A stretch of DNA of 64,000 bases, from assembly GCA_947396885.1 (NCBI GenBank), contig OX377202.1:12462001-12526000 (forward strand), in the 5' to 3' direction. The DNA comes from Heligmosomoides polygyrus polygyrus (Eukaryota > Nematoda > Chromadorea > Rhabditida > Heligmosomidae). The position numbers and the translations under genes are program-made. Below the pieces are notes generated by a model. It was not told the origin of the DNA. It saw nothing but the letters and a program-made list of their open reading frames with translations, and did no database searches. Position 1 is the first letter of the stretch; every line of letters starts with the position of its first letter. Of the stretch, positions 45,472-55,414 are shown one piece after another.

Positions 45472-46123
45472 ATTTTTCTGGTTGGAAAAAGTGCAGCCTT
45501 TATGTCTTCGATATTCTGTCCTGCCCTAACTTACTTTTCATGTAAAGCGAGTTCCTTGGTTCGTGCAAAAAGCGAAAACTAAACGTGTTAAAGTAAAAAC
45601 TGACGATGTCAGGTAGCTGCCAGTTACAGATTAAAATAAAACAAACCAGGAAGTCGTCACGTGGAAGCTGAATTTTTCACTCACTTTGCTCCAACACTTT
45701 ATTTCCGACATTATTTTTGCTCATTGGCATAAATTTTTTATGAGTCATGCTTTCCCCTTAAAATACGGAAGGAGGATGTTTTTTCTAAACATCGTGAACC
45801 TGTCGTACCAATAATGTTATCGAAACTTTCATTCGACCCACATTTCGGTAAGCCAGCTTCTTCAGAGCTTCAGGAAAACACACTCTATACTCCTGAAAAA
45901 CCACAAGTGTGAGGAGCAGTAAGGTAGTAACGAGTAGTTTGGAAGGGCTTTTAGCCTTCACGGTGACGACTGGTTTAAAATACACTGGCCTCAGCTTGAT
46001 ATCGTTCTCATTCTTCGTAGCCCTCTCATCAGACGAGAAATTGGTGTGAAAATTTTGGACAAAAAGGTACCAGATGTGTCCTTGGACAGATGTTCGGAGC
46101 ATCAGCCGGCTCGACAACGCTGA

Positions 46124-46319
46124 GGATCTGTTCATACTTCGCGACAAGGGCAACTCGTCGCCCGCGCAAAACATGCAAATCGATTAAAATCGAGCACGCG
46201 CCGCCGAAAAGTGTTCATACTCGAACGTCGGCGCTGTCGCTCCTGTCGCTTGTTCATACCTCCGCGCGGTGCTTTCTCGTCGCTCTTGTCGCTGCTGTCG
46301 CGAAGGATGAACAGGCCCT
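46124..46319. repeat. Harbinger-like MITE
   Basis: 'gatctgttcatacttcgcgac' start (end slightly decayed), 'gaaggatgaacaggccc' end, with the 'cgattaaaatcgagcacgc' core. It lies just outside the right end of the large inverted repeat. Confidence 0.75.
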
Positions 46320-46359
46320 AACTTTCACCGTCCAACACTCACTAAGGAAATCTATTTAG

Positions 46360-46475
46360 CAAATTTGATCTGCATCTTTTTAATCAGCGTTTCAAGCTCT
46401 TTCACATGGCATAGGTCTCTGTCCGAAATTCTATAGGAAGCTGCAGGCATTCACTGGTTAGTTCATTGTCTAGTT
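46360..46475. repeat. Solo arm of the tRNA-bearing palindrome family
   Basis: 'tttagcaaatttgatctgc' to 'ggaagctgcaggcattcactgg' matches the outer right arm of the palindrome at 53501-54440 (54340-54440). No partner arm or tRNA-like unit is seen. Confidence 0.6.
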
Positions 46476-46656
46476 TCACCTTAAGGTGCCTTACTTTATG
46501 TCATCATCTTGAAGGGCTGTGCGTGGCGCATCCGACGAGCTCTAATCACCGCCCTTTTTTTCTATTTCTTCGGACTTCAAAAGAAGAAAAGCTGAAAACC
46601 GTCAATTCTGTGTTCCTTCAGTGAAATAGAATCGCCTCAGAATGCGTGGCACATTC

Positions 46657-46836
46657 AGAGGCCAGATTCATCAACGACTTACAGAGGTTTAACGGAGGAA
46701 TTACAGCCGAAATTCTTGAAAAAAGCGAATTAAAGCTGCTTCTCAACAGGCGATATGGTGAAATGTTGGCGTTATCAGGAATTTCGGCTGTTATTTCTCC
46801 GTTAAATCTCTGTAAGTCGTTGATGAATATGGCCCC
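46657..46836. repeat. MITE, GGGCCGGATTCATC family, CAG target duplication
   Basis: CAG|AGGCCAGATTCATCAACGAC...ATGAATATGGCCC|CAG. Well-paired arms ('ttacagaggtttaacggagga'). Confidence 0.8.
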
Positions 46837-46889
46837 AGAAGTTGACCATTCCTGCATTCATCCTCCATCCCTAATTTTCCTACTTCCGT

Positions 46890-47274
46890 TTCTGTGTCGT
46901 TCAAATCACGGTGTGATATGGCGCTGCAGTGCGTTCCTCAGTGATTGCTGCGCGTTGTTTTTGTCGAGACGTGGATTAATCTCGGCCGCGTCGAGGCGAG
47001 TGCTTCTCATTCTGCCAGCTGGAAACGTCACTTTCGGTCGTCGTCTCGCGTCCGGTGAACACGTGCTGATCGGCTGCTTTCAGAAGGCGAGAGCGAGCAA
47101 GAGCTGCGGGCCGAGTGTGCTAGGTGAGAGGAAGCCGAAGCAGCAGAAGCGTGTGGTGTCTCTTCTCGTTGTCGCTGTGTGTCGCTCGTCAGTCGTTCGG
47201 TCAGTGTACGTGTGTGATTGCTTCGAGGCTACGACGACTATTGTCCGCCAGCACTCGACGACACCGACACGGCA
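46890..47274 (+). promoter_or_regulatory. Probable promoter / 5' UTR region of the host gene
   Basis: A GC- and CpG-rich stretch lies directly upstream of the first coding exon. An in-frame TGA at 47215 makes the ATG at 47275 the first possible start. I see no TATA box at a fixed distance. There is no strong TTTCAG acceptor just upstream that would indicate spliced-leader addition. The region lacks the repeats found on either side. Confidence 0.4.
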
Positions 47275-47356
47275 ATGCTGACGCTCTTGGAGCCGCCGGG
47301 CGCGAAACGCGTCCAGGCGCTCGCCAATCGTTCCGCCCAGCATCTACTGAGGCTCA
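47275..47356 (+). CDS. Host gene, coding exon 1 (unrecognised family)
   Basis: The exon has 82 bases starting at ATG, the first in frame after a TGA at 47215. It encodes 27 codons plus one base (MLTLLEPPGAKRVQALANRS...), a basic, leucine-bearing, possibly helical N-terminus without a signal peptide. It ends CTCA|GTGAGT, a consensus donor. The leftover base joins exon 2 in phase (A|AT = Asn). I do not recognise the protein. The call rests on phase agreement across three exons and consensus splice sites. Confidence 0.6.
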
Positions 47357-47914
47357 GTGAGTTGTTGTTATGTTGTTGTTGTTATTTTGGATTTTGTTTG
47401 AGAATGCATGAACATTGACTGACTCTGTGGTCCAATCTTATTTCGGGCGAGGGAGAGGGGGGGGGGGGGTGTCGGAGCATAGAACCCACTAACACCTTCT
47501 GCGCACTGAGAACTTGAGCAAGTTTTGGGTAAAGGCTGTGGATCAAAACGCCAGTCTCCCAAGACCTCGATTGCAGATGCTGTAGCAAGGCCGTTCGCTT
47601 TTTATAGCTCCATTCCAAACGCCTACCACTATTAGTATTGGTTTTTGAGTGCGCATGTGCGCATGCTAGACTCGGCTACCAAGAAGCAAGTGAATAGGTC
47701 CTTGAGGTTTCGCCTCAGTAGATGGGCGAGTTTCTACTGCACTCTACGTCGTTGGGAATTTGCGTGCAACAATTGGTGCGACTATAGCTACTCTAAAACC
47801 AAGGGCGGAGGCTACTGAGCAGTAGGTGTCATTCTAATGTTGCATTGGAAGAAAGGATAGCTGTAAGTAGGTATGTCTCGAATTCACCTCGATGAAATCT
47901 AAGGTAATCCACCC

Positions 47915-48080
47915 TGGGCGGATTCATCAACGACTTACAGCAATTTAACAGAGAAATACAGCCGAAATCCCTGATAGCGCGGCGAAATGTTTCACCGTAG
48001 CGCTTGATAAGCTGCGCTATCAGGGATCTCGGCTGTATTTTCTCCGTTAAATTGCTGTAAGTCGTTGATGAATCCGGCCC
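47915..48080. repeat. MITE, GGGCCGGATTCATC family
   Basis: A near-perfect palindrome. 'cagcaatttaacagag' and 'tccctgatagcgcgg' are mirrored about an axis near 47998. Confidence 0.85.
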
Positions 48081-48694
48081 CTGATGAGTCTTTGCCATAG
48101 GTGTCCTACAGCTGTAATGAATACGTGGAAGGGTGCGGCCTGTATTTCTTCCAAACGAGGCAGCTTGACCCCACCCAAGACTGGAGGGTGCAATTCTACT
48201 TGGTAGTGGCAGCTTCTAATCGATTTCATGATTACTGAATGTGTTCAGAATTGCCTTATTGAACTCACTCCACAGAACTGCATTAACGCAGTCAAAGTAA
48301 ATGACCCAGAAAACATGAGGTTATATAACGTTTGCGAGCTAGGTCGGGACGTTTGTAAATGATTAGGATGTGAAGGACGTCTTATCTATGTCCACGGATC
48401 TGATGATGTCATATTCAGAACATTGATTGATTGATGGCGTTTTAGCCTAATTTTTCACTGCTATTATCTGTTTTATCCCGTAGGAGGTGTAAATTTAGTA
48501 TGAGGTCCTCCTTTACTAGATTTGCAATGATAGCGGTCCTTTTAATCTATTTTTTCACTGCTATTATCTGTTTTGTCTTGTAGAAGGTGCAAATTTAGTA
48601 AGGAGTCCTCACTTACTAGATTTGCGACGATAACTCATTTTTGGGCTCACCTTTCCGACTAGGGAATTGAAAACTGAGATTATCTGGGCAAACA

Positions 48695-48863
48695 GGGGCC
48701 GGATTCATCAACGACTTACAGCAATTAAACAGAGGAAATACAGCCGAAATCCGTGATAGCGCGGCTTATCAAGCGATATGGTGGAACATTTCCCCGCGCT
48801 ATCAGGGATTTCGGCTGTATTTTCTCTGTTAAATTGCTGTAAGTCGTTGGTGATTTCGGTCCC
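48695..48863. repeat. MITE, GGGCCGGATTCATC family, CAG target duplication
   Basis: CAG|GGGCCGGATTCATCAACGAC, mirrored to ...GGTCC|CAG. The same palindromic core as 47915-48080. Confidence 0.85.
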
Positions 48864-49157
48864 AGGTTGGTATAGTTTACTTAATTCTACACGCTGTCGC
48901 CTACTTTGTATGTTTCGTGATGTCGAGAAATCGTTTAAGAGTGGCCACCACCAACTAGGATTACATCGACTGCAGTTATAATGTGTATTTAGCTAACAAT
49001 TTTTATTTCACAGGTTTTTGGATAAATTCCTTGGACTTTGTGGAGCAAAATCAGGGTGAACCTCCTTTTATAGGCTTGCCTTCGCGTGGGAATTTTTGTT
49101 GTAAGTTTTTTATAAAACTTTTCTGAATATTAGGAATGAGGAAGAGAGTGGACCTCA

Positions 49158-49283
49158 GGGATCGGATTCATCAACGAATTGCAGCACTTTAACAGAGAAA
49201 GTTGCAGTCGAAATCCCTGATAGCGCGGCTTACCAAGCGATATGGTGAGCGATAAGCCGCGTTATCGTTGATGAATCCGACCC
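49158..49283. repeat. MITE, GGGCCGGATTCATC family, internally shortened
   Basis: 'GGATCGGATTCATCAACGAA' start and 'gttgatgaatccgacccc' end. The right-arm interior is deleted. Confidence 0.8.
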
Positions 49284-49767
49284 CTGGACTGCATTTTTGC
49301 GCCCTCACATTCAACCACAATGGAATCCAGCGACTACCAATTGCTGTAGGTCTCTGCATCAGATACCACGTAGATAGGATGCAAAGGCTCGCCTTAACGA
49401 CTACGATCAACCTCGTTTTTTTACCCCGCAGGAGAAAAATGCTGCATTACTGAGACCGGCTGACCAATAGGTGATTCACTGCGCTCAATCTCAATCCATC
49501 TTACTCGCACGTACGCTTGAGATGGCTGTCACCGATCATTGTCGCGATCCTTTAATGGACTAGCATATAGGTTAGATGTATATCTGGCCTTAAGAAATGG
49601 GGCAGTTTTATTGGATCTATCCTAATCGGAGGGGACATACTGTTTTTGTGTCTCCATTCCTTACCTTAAGGCTCTACGAGAACTTCAGCTGATTTCCCTT
49701 AATAAGAGGGCTTTCATTTAAATTCAGTGGATATGGTTGTGAGGCGTGGGATGACTTGTGCCCTGGC

Positions 49768-50036
49768 TCATGAACGCAGCCGAAGGTAAATCCTACCCCA
49801 ATTTACCTCGACAGCCACTTACTTCCACTTTCCGGGAGCTTACCTCTGTTTCTGATTCATAGCAGCCAAAGCAAGGGTTTTGCTTCACTGCCAAGGAAAG
49901 ATTGCATTGGGTCAGAAATTAGCAGCGGAGCGAAACCCTTGCTAGGGAGGTCAATGTTCCCCGACGCGCTGGCGAGGTAGCATTTACCTGGAAACTTACC
50001 TCTGGTTTTCCCCGCCGCGTGTTCATGAATCGCGCG
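49768..50036. repeat. Inverted repeat, GGTAAAT/ATTTACC ends
   Basis: 'tcatgaacgcagccgaaggtaaatcctacc' pairs with the region ending 'catttacctgg...gttcatgaatcg'. The inner arms 'caagggttttgcttc' and 'gagcgaaacccttg' also pair. Superfamily unknown. Confidence 0.6.
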
Positions 50037-50461
50037 TAAGTGAGGAGTGACGATAGGTTCTTGTCGAAATCCTCAGGAATTTAAAGGATTTCTTAGTGAG
50101 ATTTCCTCTAGCGTGGTTAAAAAAGAAGGGATTATCATTGATATGTTATTAATAGCAAAAGTTCGCCGCTTTTTCATGTGTGGGAACTGAAAAGACTGTG
50201 GGCTGAACTGGCTGAGAGGATATTCTTCACAAAAACACATCTTTTAGTGACAAGCTGTTGTGTGTATGTTGAGTTAAGAACTTTTGAAATCCTGAGACGA
50301 TTTGAACGTTAGAATGGAAGGCGATGTTCAGCGATAACCTTCGCTTCCATCCATAGGCACCGCTCTGGAGACATTAGATGAAAGCCGCATTTAGAGAACT
50401 TTTCAGAGTTTTCGACATTTTTCACCTCCTCATTTTATTCCATTACTTTAGTCTGTTTCAG

Positions 50462-50547
50462 ATCCAGAAGACGAGGAATACTTTGATGCCACCGATTATG
50501 AATCTCCTAATGAAATTGCCGCGTCCAGCAGCAATGCCTTCACTCGC
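50462..50547 (+). CDS. Host gene, coding exon 2
   Basis: The exon has 86 bases between CTGTTTCAG and CGC|GTGAGT. With the one base carried from exon 1 it gives 29 codons: an acidic stretch (PEDEEYFDATDYESP) and then a Ser/Ala-rich linker. Acidic, serine-bearing sequence is common in disordered N-terminal regions. No domain is identifiable. It ends in phase 0. Confidence 0.62.
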
Positions 50548-51646
50548 GTGAGTCTTTTTATGGCTTTCATTCATTACGTCGCGATTGTCTCATTAGGCGA
50601 CCCTAATTTCAAAATCGTTCTTTTGCCGTCTCGAAATGAAATTCGAGATATGGGCTGTGGTATTTAGGGCAATGAGGCAGCGAGTTATCTTTCTGTGTCA
50701 TTTTGTGCCCCAAAGCTTCGTTGTGGTCCATATCGCTTCAACGAACGTTCAACCCGAGCAGCTTAGCCTAAATATTGGGCGAACACATGTGTTGATCACA
50801 CGTGAGCGTTTTTTCCCCTGCCCTGTCTAATTTACATGGAGGATTACTCAGCAGCGCAAAGGTAATCGCTGGGTGATGCAGAAGTGGTGGTAGGGAGTGA
50901 GAATGTTTTCAGCGTTGTATAGCCATCTTTATGGGCCGCAATTAGGTTAGCGCCATACTGGACGGCTTAATTATAGGCTGCGAGAGCTGCCCTAGTAATG
51001 ACGTCGTTACGAGATAGTAATGATCACAGCTGAGAGCAGCTACCTGGAAGCGCAATCGCCGTTGAGTGCCAGACCCGGTGACTGATAAGCGGGTGTTATC
51101 TTCGTTGGCACGTGGTGTTTTCTAGTAGTTTTTGGATGCTACTCAGTGGCTGGAACGTGATTTCTTAATTGAGGTAGAGAAGCGTAGAAGTCACATTTTC
51201 AAAGGTTTCCGGAACTATCTATTGGGAGTGAAAAGAGAGGATGGGTCAGATAAAGCAAAAGCGCAGCAATATTCGGTGTCGGAAGTCCCTCAGGCCTCTA
51301 GTTCTCAAGCTAGGTCTCTCTCTTTTGCAGGCGGTTATATATTCGGTTTCAGTTACAGTTTGTTGAAGCTTCGGGCTTCAAAACTTTTTCGTTCTGGAGA
51401 GTATGAAAGAACGGGATCCAACAATGTATGCTAGGTTCTATTCCGTGGTGGCTAGGATAGTTTATACTGGGCATTCAGAATTAAAACAGGTTCGATATTT
51501 CGGAAACTGCGCCAGATTGTCTCGATTGATGATTCGGTGTATTCTTCTACTATTGATCGATCGGCTAACATTGGATTTAATGGCTCTGAACGTCAGATTG
51601 AAGCAAAAACGATCGATTTCTACATTTCAGTTGGCACCTTCTGCTT

Positions 51647-52602
51647 AGGCGCCTTTTATACTCCCGCCGCGGCGCGGCGCATCAATTTGGGGAGCGGCGC
51701 GGCCAGTCGCGCCGCGCCCCGAATTTGACGCGCCGCTGCGCGATTGCAGTTAGAAAGGGAAGCGTCAGCGACGCGCGGCCACGAGCTTCTGCGCACTACG
51801 GCCCATGCACCGGAAACGGTCCATGAGTCATTGAGGGAGCAAAACAGAAAGGATTCGTCTGGCTGATCAGCGCAATGCATCTTGTCAATGTTTGTCGTGG
51901 GATTGCTGTGGGGAGCGACGAATCCTCTCTTAAGCCTGGAGTCGAAGTCGTTCGCTCAACCTACGGTTGAAACTGGTGAGTGTGGTATTGAGTCGAATTC
52001 CCTGCAATGCAAACGGCTTTAAACCACTCTTTATTTTGCGATATGTTCGGGTCCAAAAGTAAAACTGCTGGAAGCTACTCATCGTCGAGAATCACTCAAA
52101 ATTCTTTCTCATATGGCCATTCTGGGGTCACTGTGCACTAAGCATATCTTTGGCGTGGTATCTGAAGCTTCGTGAATGTCTACAGATCTCCATTCTCTTC
52201 CTAGGTTACCTTAGAAAGTACGGCTAAGGTTATGGTCACCGATTTCGCCCAAACTTCCTAATCATGCAAACCTAGTAATCGTCTGTAACTTCAAAAAACG
52301 ATGTCAGATTCGTGATCAGCACCCCGAAATACCCCCTCCTCCTTCCCAATAGGAGAAGATTGGTCGAAACGGTGAAATCTCCCACCCTACACCAGTCTGC
52401 CGCGGCTGGTCGCGCCGCGCCGCGCCCCTCCCCTCAGCGGCGCGATTCGCCGAATACCGTAACCCAAAATTCCGTCAAGTGTGGTGTTTTGCGGCGGCGG
52501 AGTATAAAAGCGATGCGGCGCCGCCCCGCGGCGCGAAAAATCGATAGCCATGCCGACCATCACGCCGCGCCGCGGGGCGGCGTAAGTATAAAAGGCGCCT
52601 TA
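51647..52602. repeat. GC-rich terminal-inverted-repeat element, TTA target duplication
   Basis: Left TTA|GGCGCCTTTTATACTCCCGC, mirrored at the right by '...cggcgtaagtataaaaggcgcc|TTA'. The arms are dense in 'gccgcgccgcg' words. The AT-richer interior (about 51890-52390) includes one unit of the fold-back repeat found at 44331-45471 (about 52196-52380). The 3-bp TTA duplication fits PIF/Harbinger-type insertion. No transposase is visible. Confidence 0.75.
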
Positions 52603-52671
52603 ATCGGCTGCTCTGTGTTCTTGTAGTGTGGTAGGGGGTTTAGTAGTGACTGGGAGTATGGTAGCTCAGCT

Positions 52672-52803
52672 GGGGCTGGGTTCATCATCAACGAAACCCG
52701 CGGGTATAGGGGTAGGGATAGGATAAGGAATAGAGATGAGTGCTTCATTGTGGATATCTCTACCTCTTATACCCGCGGGTTAGTCGTTGATGAATTCGGC
52801 CCC
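52672..52803. repeat. MITE with ACCCGCGGGTATA arms
   Basis: 'CTGGGGCTGGGTTCATCATC' start and 'cgttgatgaattcggcccCAG' end. Inner arms 'aacccgcgggtatag' and 'tatacccgcgggttagtc' pair. The outer 15 bp resemble the GGGCCGGATTCATC family but the interior is different. Confidence 0.75.
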
Positions 52804-52999
52804 AGGATAGCGATTTGTAAGGGAATGTGATTTGTCTTATGGAGTTCCGTTCGGCTACCCAATTCCCAAGTCTCTGTTCATAGTTCGTAACGGCAGCGTT
52901 ATGTCTCAAGGACAGAATATGCTCATTGGCAGGTTTATGCTGAGTGCTGAAAACTCTACGAGGATATAGTCATTGCGTGGGGGCAAGCAGCGCTAGTAG

Positions 53000-53100
53000 A
53001 GAATCGTTGTAGGCATTCTGCCCGGAAAGTAAATGTTGCCGGTTCGACCCCCGTCTGGCGTAGGTGTTTTGATAGGAACAAATCATCCTTGCAATAGCAG
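53000..53100 (+). repeat. tRNA-like solo sequence (18.2-kb palindrome family)
   Basis: 'cattctgcccgg...ccggttcgacccccgtctggcg' followed by 'gttttgatagga' parallels the right arm at 18535-18605, including the B box GGTTCGACCCC and the flanking 'ggtttgatcg'. The A-box half is diverged. It is a single unit with no mirrored partner here. Confidence 0.5.
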
Positions 53101-53684
53101 ATTTAGATGTCGATTTTACGCAAGTCAGCGGTATCGATCGTTTGCGATGCCTCATCGATTCGTTTGTCATCCGCGCCGCGGCATAGGCATAAAATACAAA
53201 TTGCGGCGGATTCCGTTTAGAAACCTCGACGTTCTGGGAATAGGTTTGAGGGCTGGTTTGACACATTCTAGGGTGTTTATTTGATTTACTCTGGTTTCGA
53301 CTTTTCCATTTCTCGAAGTGGCCGTATCGTACAAGGTGCCGTTACGACAGCTAGTATCCGCGTATTGTTTCGGACGAATTAGGAGGTACAGCTGAAGCTG
53401 TTTGTTGTAGATCTAGTGCACACCTCAGCCGCTACCCGATTCGACCACTAAGAGCCACCTCTATTGCTTAGCGCAGCAACTAAAGTATGACAGGGTCTGA
53501 CCGGGGAATGCCGTCAGCTTGCCATGGAACTTCGGTTTGAGACCTATATCACATGAAAGAGCTCGAGGAGCCGATCACATATATGTAGACCAAATTTGCT
53601 ATATGGATCTCCTAAGCGAGTTGTGGCCAGCGAAAGCCGCGTTGTTGCGTAATCAGGGGTGCGATTGGCAGCGCTGCAGCAGCA

Positions 53685-53757
53685 GCGACACAGTGGTAGA
53701 GTATTCGCTTCATAGGATTGGAATCATGGGTTCAGTTCCCGTCGGGGACGGCGTTTT
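53685..53757 (+). tRNA. tRNA-like unit (left arm), pseudogene-like
   Basis: A-box-like ACAGTGGTAGAG and B box GGTTCAGTTCC, about 37 nt apart. It ends 'gtcggggacggcg' followed at once by TTTTTT-type sequence, which could serve as a Pol III terminator. No good acceptor stem can be drawn. Confidence 0.35.
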
Positions 53758-54191
53758 TTAATTTTGTGAGCTATCTTCGACGATGACTTATAATCTCATT
53801 TTTAGCACAATTTTGAGCGAATGACTGATGGCGACTTGAATTTGCGTTTGTTAGGATATTTGAAGTTGGAAGCATGTTTGTTTTACACATTTTTGCGTTG
53901 TTTCGCCAGCGTTGAAGAAGGTTTCAACATATGTAGTTGATATTTAATATGTTTAATGTTTAATTATGTTAATTAAGTTTTGTTGAGTGTTGATTTTTTT
54001 AAACTCTTGATCTTTGCTTTGATTAAGTCGGTGACTTCCTTCACGTCATGAATAAAATATGTCACGTGAAACATGTTACCATCTTCAAATATCCTAAGAG
54101 ACGTAAATGCAAGTCGCCATCAGCCATTCGCTCAGAAATGTGCTAAAAATGAGATTGTAAGCCCTTGTCGAAGAGGTTACAAAATGCATGA

Positions 54192-54265
54192 AAGCCGTCA
54201 CCGACCAGGACTGAACCCATGACCCCAATACTGTGAAGCGAACACTCTACCACTGTGCCGCTGCC
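54192..54265 (-). tRNA. tRNA-like unit (right arm), pseudogene-like
   Basis: The mirror of 53685-53757: plus-strand 'ggactgaacccatgacccc' (B box) and 'actctaccactgtgcc' (A box). A few substitutions separate the two. The T-run after the left unit is not conserved on this side ('gccgtcacc' then 'tttcatgcattttg'). Confidence 0.35.
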
Positions 54266-54434
54266 GCCGCTGTCATGCTGCCAACCGCACCTCTGATTAG
54301 TAGCAACGCGGTTTTGTCGTCCACAACTCGCTTAGGAGATCCATTTAGCAAATTTGGTCTACCTATCTATGATCAGCGTCTCAACACGTGATATAGGTCT
54401 CAATCCGAAGTTCCATGGGAAGCTGACGGCATTC

Positions 54435-54917
54435 CCTGGTGAGACATGTGTCTGAATGGCGAAAATGAATACCACTGCGAGAATCTCCACTTTCAATTAG
54501 TAGCAAGGAATATTCGAATATTATTTTTTGCAAAGTCCTTGGAACTTTCCTAGTTAGGGGCTCTGAAGGTTCATTATGGAATCGTTCTCATAAGTCTGGA
54601 AGGTATTACTCATAGAGTAATACCTTCCAGACTTAAATTATGCAGAAACAACAGCAGAAACACCGCTTTAAGATGGCTGAGTCAGCTGTTCGATTCCTTA
54701 CCCTTGCAGTATTACTGCCTGCCGGGTGGCTGCATATTCAACGTTTAGAAGGCATGCTTTGTGCAGCGGTATGGTCTCATAGTAAACTTTGAAGGGCCTG
54801 GCTCGTAGGGTTCAAAGTTGCAAAAATGGAACATTCTTTTCTCTACTATTTGAAAGGTGGAGATTCTCACAGTGCTATTCATTTTCGGGGTTCAGACATA
54901 GAGATCCTTCCCTGGTA
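54435..54917. repeat. Inverted-repeat element with perfect central palindrome
   Basis: The left arm 'ctggtgagacatgtgtctga...gcgaaaatgaataccac' pairs with the right arm ending 'cattttcggggttcagacat...ccttccctgg'. Positions 54594-54635 are a 42-bp near-perfect palindrome (AAGTCTGGAAGGTATTACTC, a 2-bp spacer, then its complement). Same family as 14290-15085. It abuts the preceding palindrome. Confidence 0.75.
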
Positions 54918-55008
54918 AGCGTTAAGTATATGAAATCGATTTGAACATATTCCGCTCCAGCATATTCAAAGGGTTATTATTTGTTCTGAAGCCTTGTCTC
55001 TGGTATAG

Positions 55009-55110
55009 TGCGACTTATCAAGCGATATGATGAGCGATAAGCCGCGTTATCTGAGTTTTCCGCAGTGAATTCTCTGTTGAAGTTATGTAAGTTGCTGATG
55101 AATCCGACCC
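55009..55110. repeat. MITE fragment, GGGCCGGATTCATC family
   Basis: Only the right half remains ('gacttatcaagcgatatgatgagcg...gctgatgaatccgacccCAG'). Confidence 0.7.
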
Positions 55111-55291
55111 CAGGAAGTAAGGTGGAAATGTGCGGATGTAGTCAGGAGTGAGTAAAGTCAGCTGAAGTGGCAATGATGAAGATCTGATCAATTTTTGATG
55201 TGTTGGAAGCGATCAACATTCGGACGGATCGTACTGTTTGAAAATAATTGTGAAATGGGTTTGTTATGTTGTCACCACTCACTTTTTTCAG

Positions 55292-55414
55292 TTTCTGGAC
55301 AAGTATCTGGTATGGAGATCGAGTTCAGACGACTACAATGACCGCTGGAAGCGTGAGTTTCTGAAGCAGCCGTCGTGGTGCGATGCTGATCTCTGTCTAC
55401 AGCAAATCAAACGA
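55292..55414 (+). CDS. Host gene, coding exon 3
   Basis: The exon has 123 bases (41 codons, phase 0 on both sides) between CTTTTTTCAG and CGA|GTGAGT. The peptide is Trp-, Asp- and Lys-rich (FLDKYLVWRSSSDDYNDRWK, then REFLKQPSWCDADLCLQQIK...), soluble and probably helical. I do not recognise the family. There is no stop codon, and I find no convincing fourth exon before the window ends, so the gene probably continues past 64000. Confidence 0.62.

Larger units (their letters stand above)
41290..46111. repeat. Large inverted-repeat element (full copy, 4.8 kb with nested insertions)
   Basis: Left end near 'cgggttgatgatcc...aacatctg', right end near 'cagatgttcggagcatcagccgg'. The arms are each about 1.2-1.3 kb excluding insertions, with noticeable divergence between them. 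Left (41330-42510) pairs with right (44030-44330 plus 45472-46111, split by the fold-back element). No transposase is recognisable, and the centre (about 42510-44030) holds MITEs. I do not recognise the family; it could be a non-autonomous DNA transposon of fold-back type. Confidence 0.78.
47357..50461 (+). other. Intron 1 (3.1 kb), repeat-laden
   Basis: From GTGAGT to a TTTCAG acceptor. Contents are a G13 run (about 47457-47469), three MITEs of one family (47915-48080, 48695-48863, 49158-49283), a duplicated phrase ('tttttcactgctattatctg' at about 48450 and 48550) and a small inverted repeat (49768-50036). No other exon is evident. Confidence 0.5.
53501..54440. repeat. Palindromic element with two inward-facing tRNA-like units
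   Basis: About 940 bp, symmetric about 53970. Mirrored phrases include 'gaatgccgtcagctt', 'gacctatatcac', 'cacagtggtagagt', 'ctcatttttagcacaatt' and 'catcag...gcgaatg'. Pairing covers nearly the whole length, down to an AT-rich centre ('tttaatgtttaattatgttaatta'). The left tRNA-like unit is on plus and the right on minus, so both point to the centre. It lies in intron 2 of the host gene. Confidence 0.88.
50548..55291 (+). other. Intron 2 (4.7 kb), repeat-laden
   Basis: From GTGAGT to CTTTTTTCAG. It contains a GC-rich TIR element (51647-52602), a MITE (52672-52803), tRNA-like solo sequence (about 53000-53100), the tRNA-bearing palindrome (53501-54440), another inverted repeat (54435-54917) and a MITE fragment (55009-55110). 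The stretch 50830-51640 is unassigned. A 100-codon open frame there (51132-51434) has no splice support I trust. Confidence 0.5.

Noticed and set aside
33986..46319. A CRISPR-like or regulatory array of regularly repeated ~200-bp palindromes.
   Set aside because: Irregular spacing, TTA duplications and nesting show dispersed MITEs, and the genome is eukaryotic.
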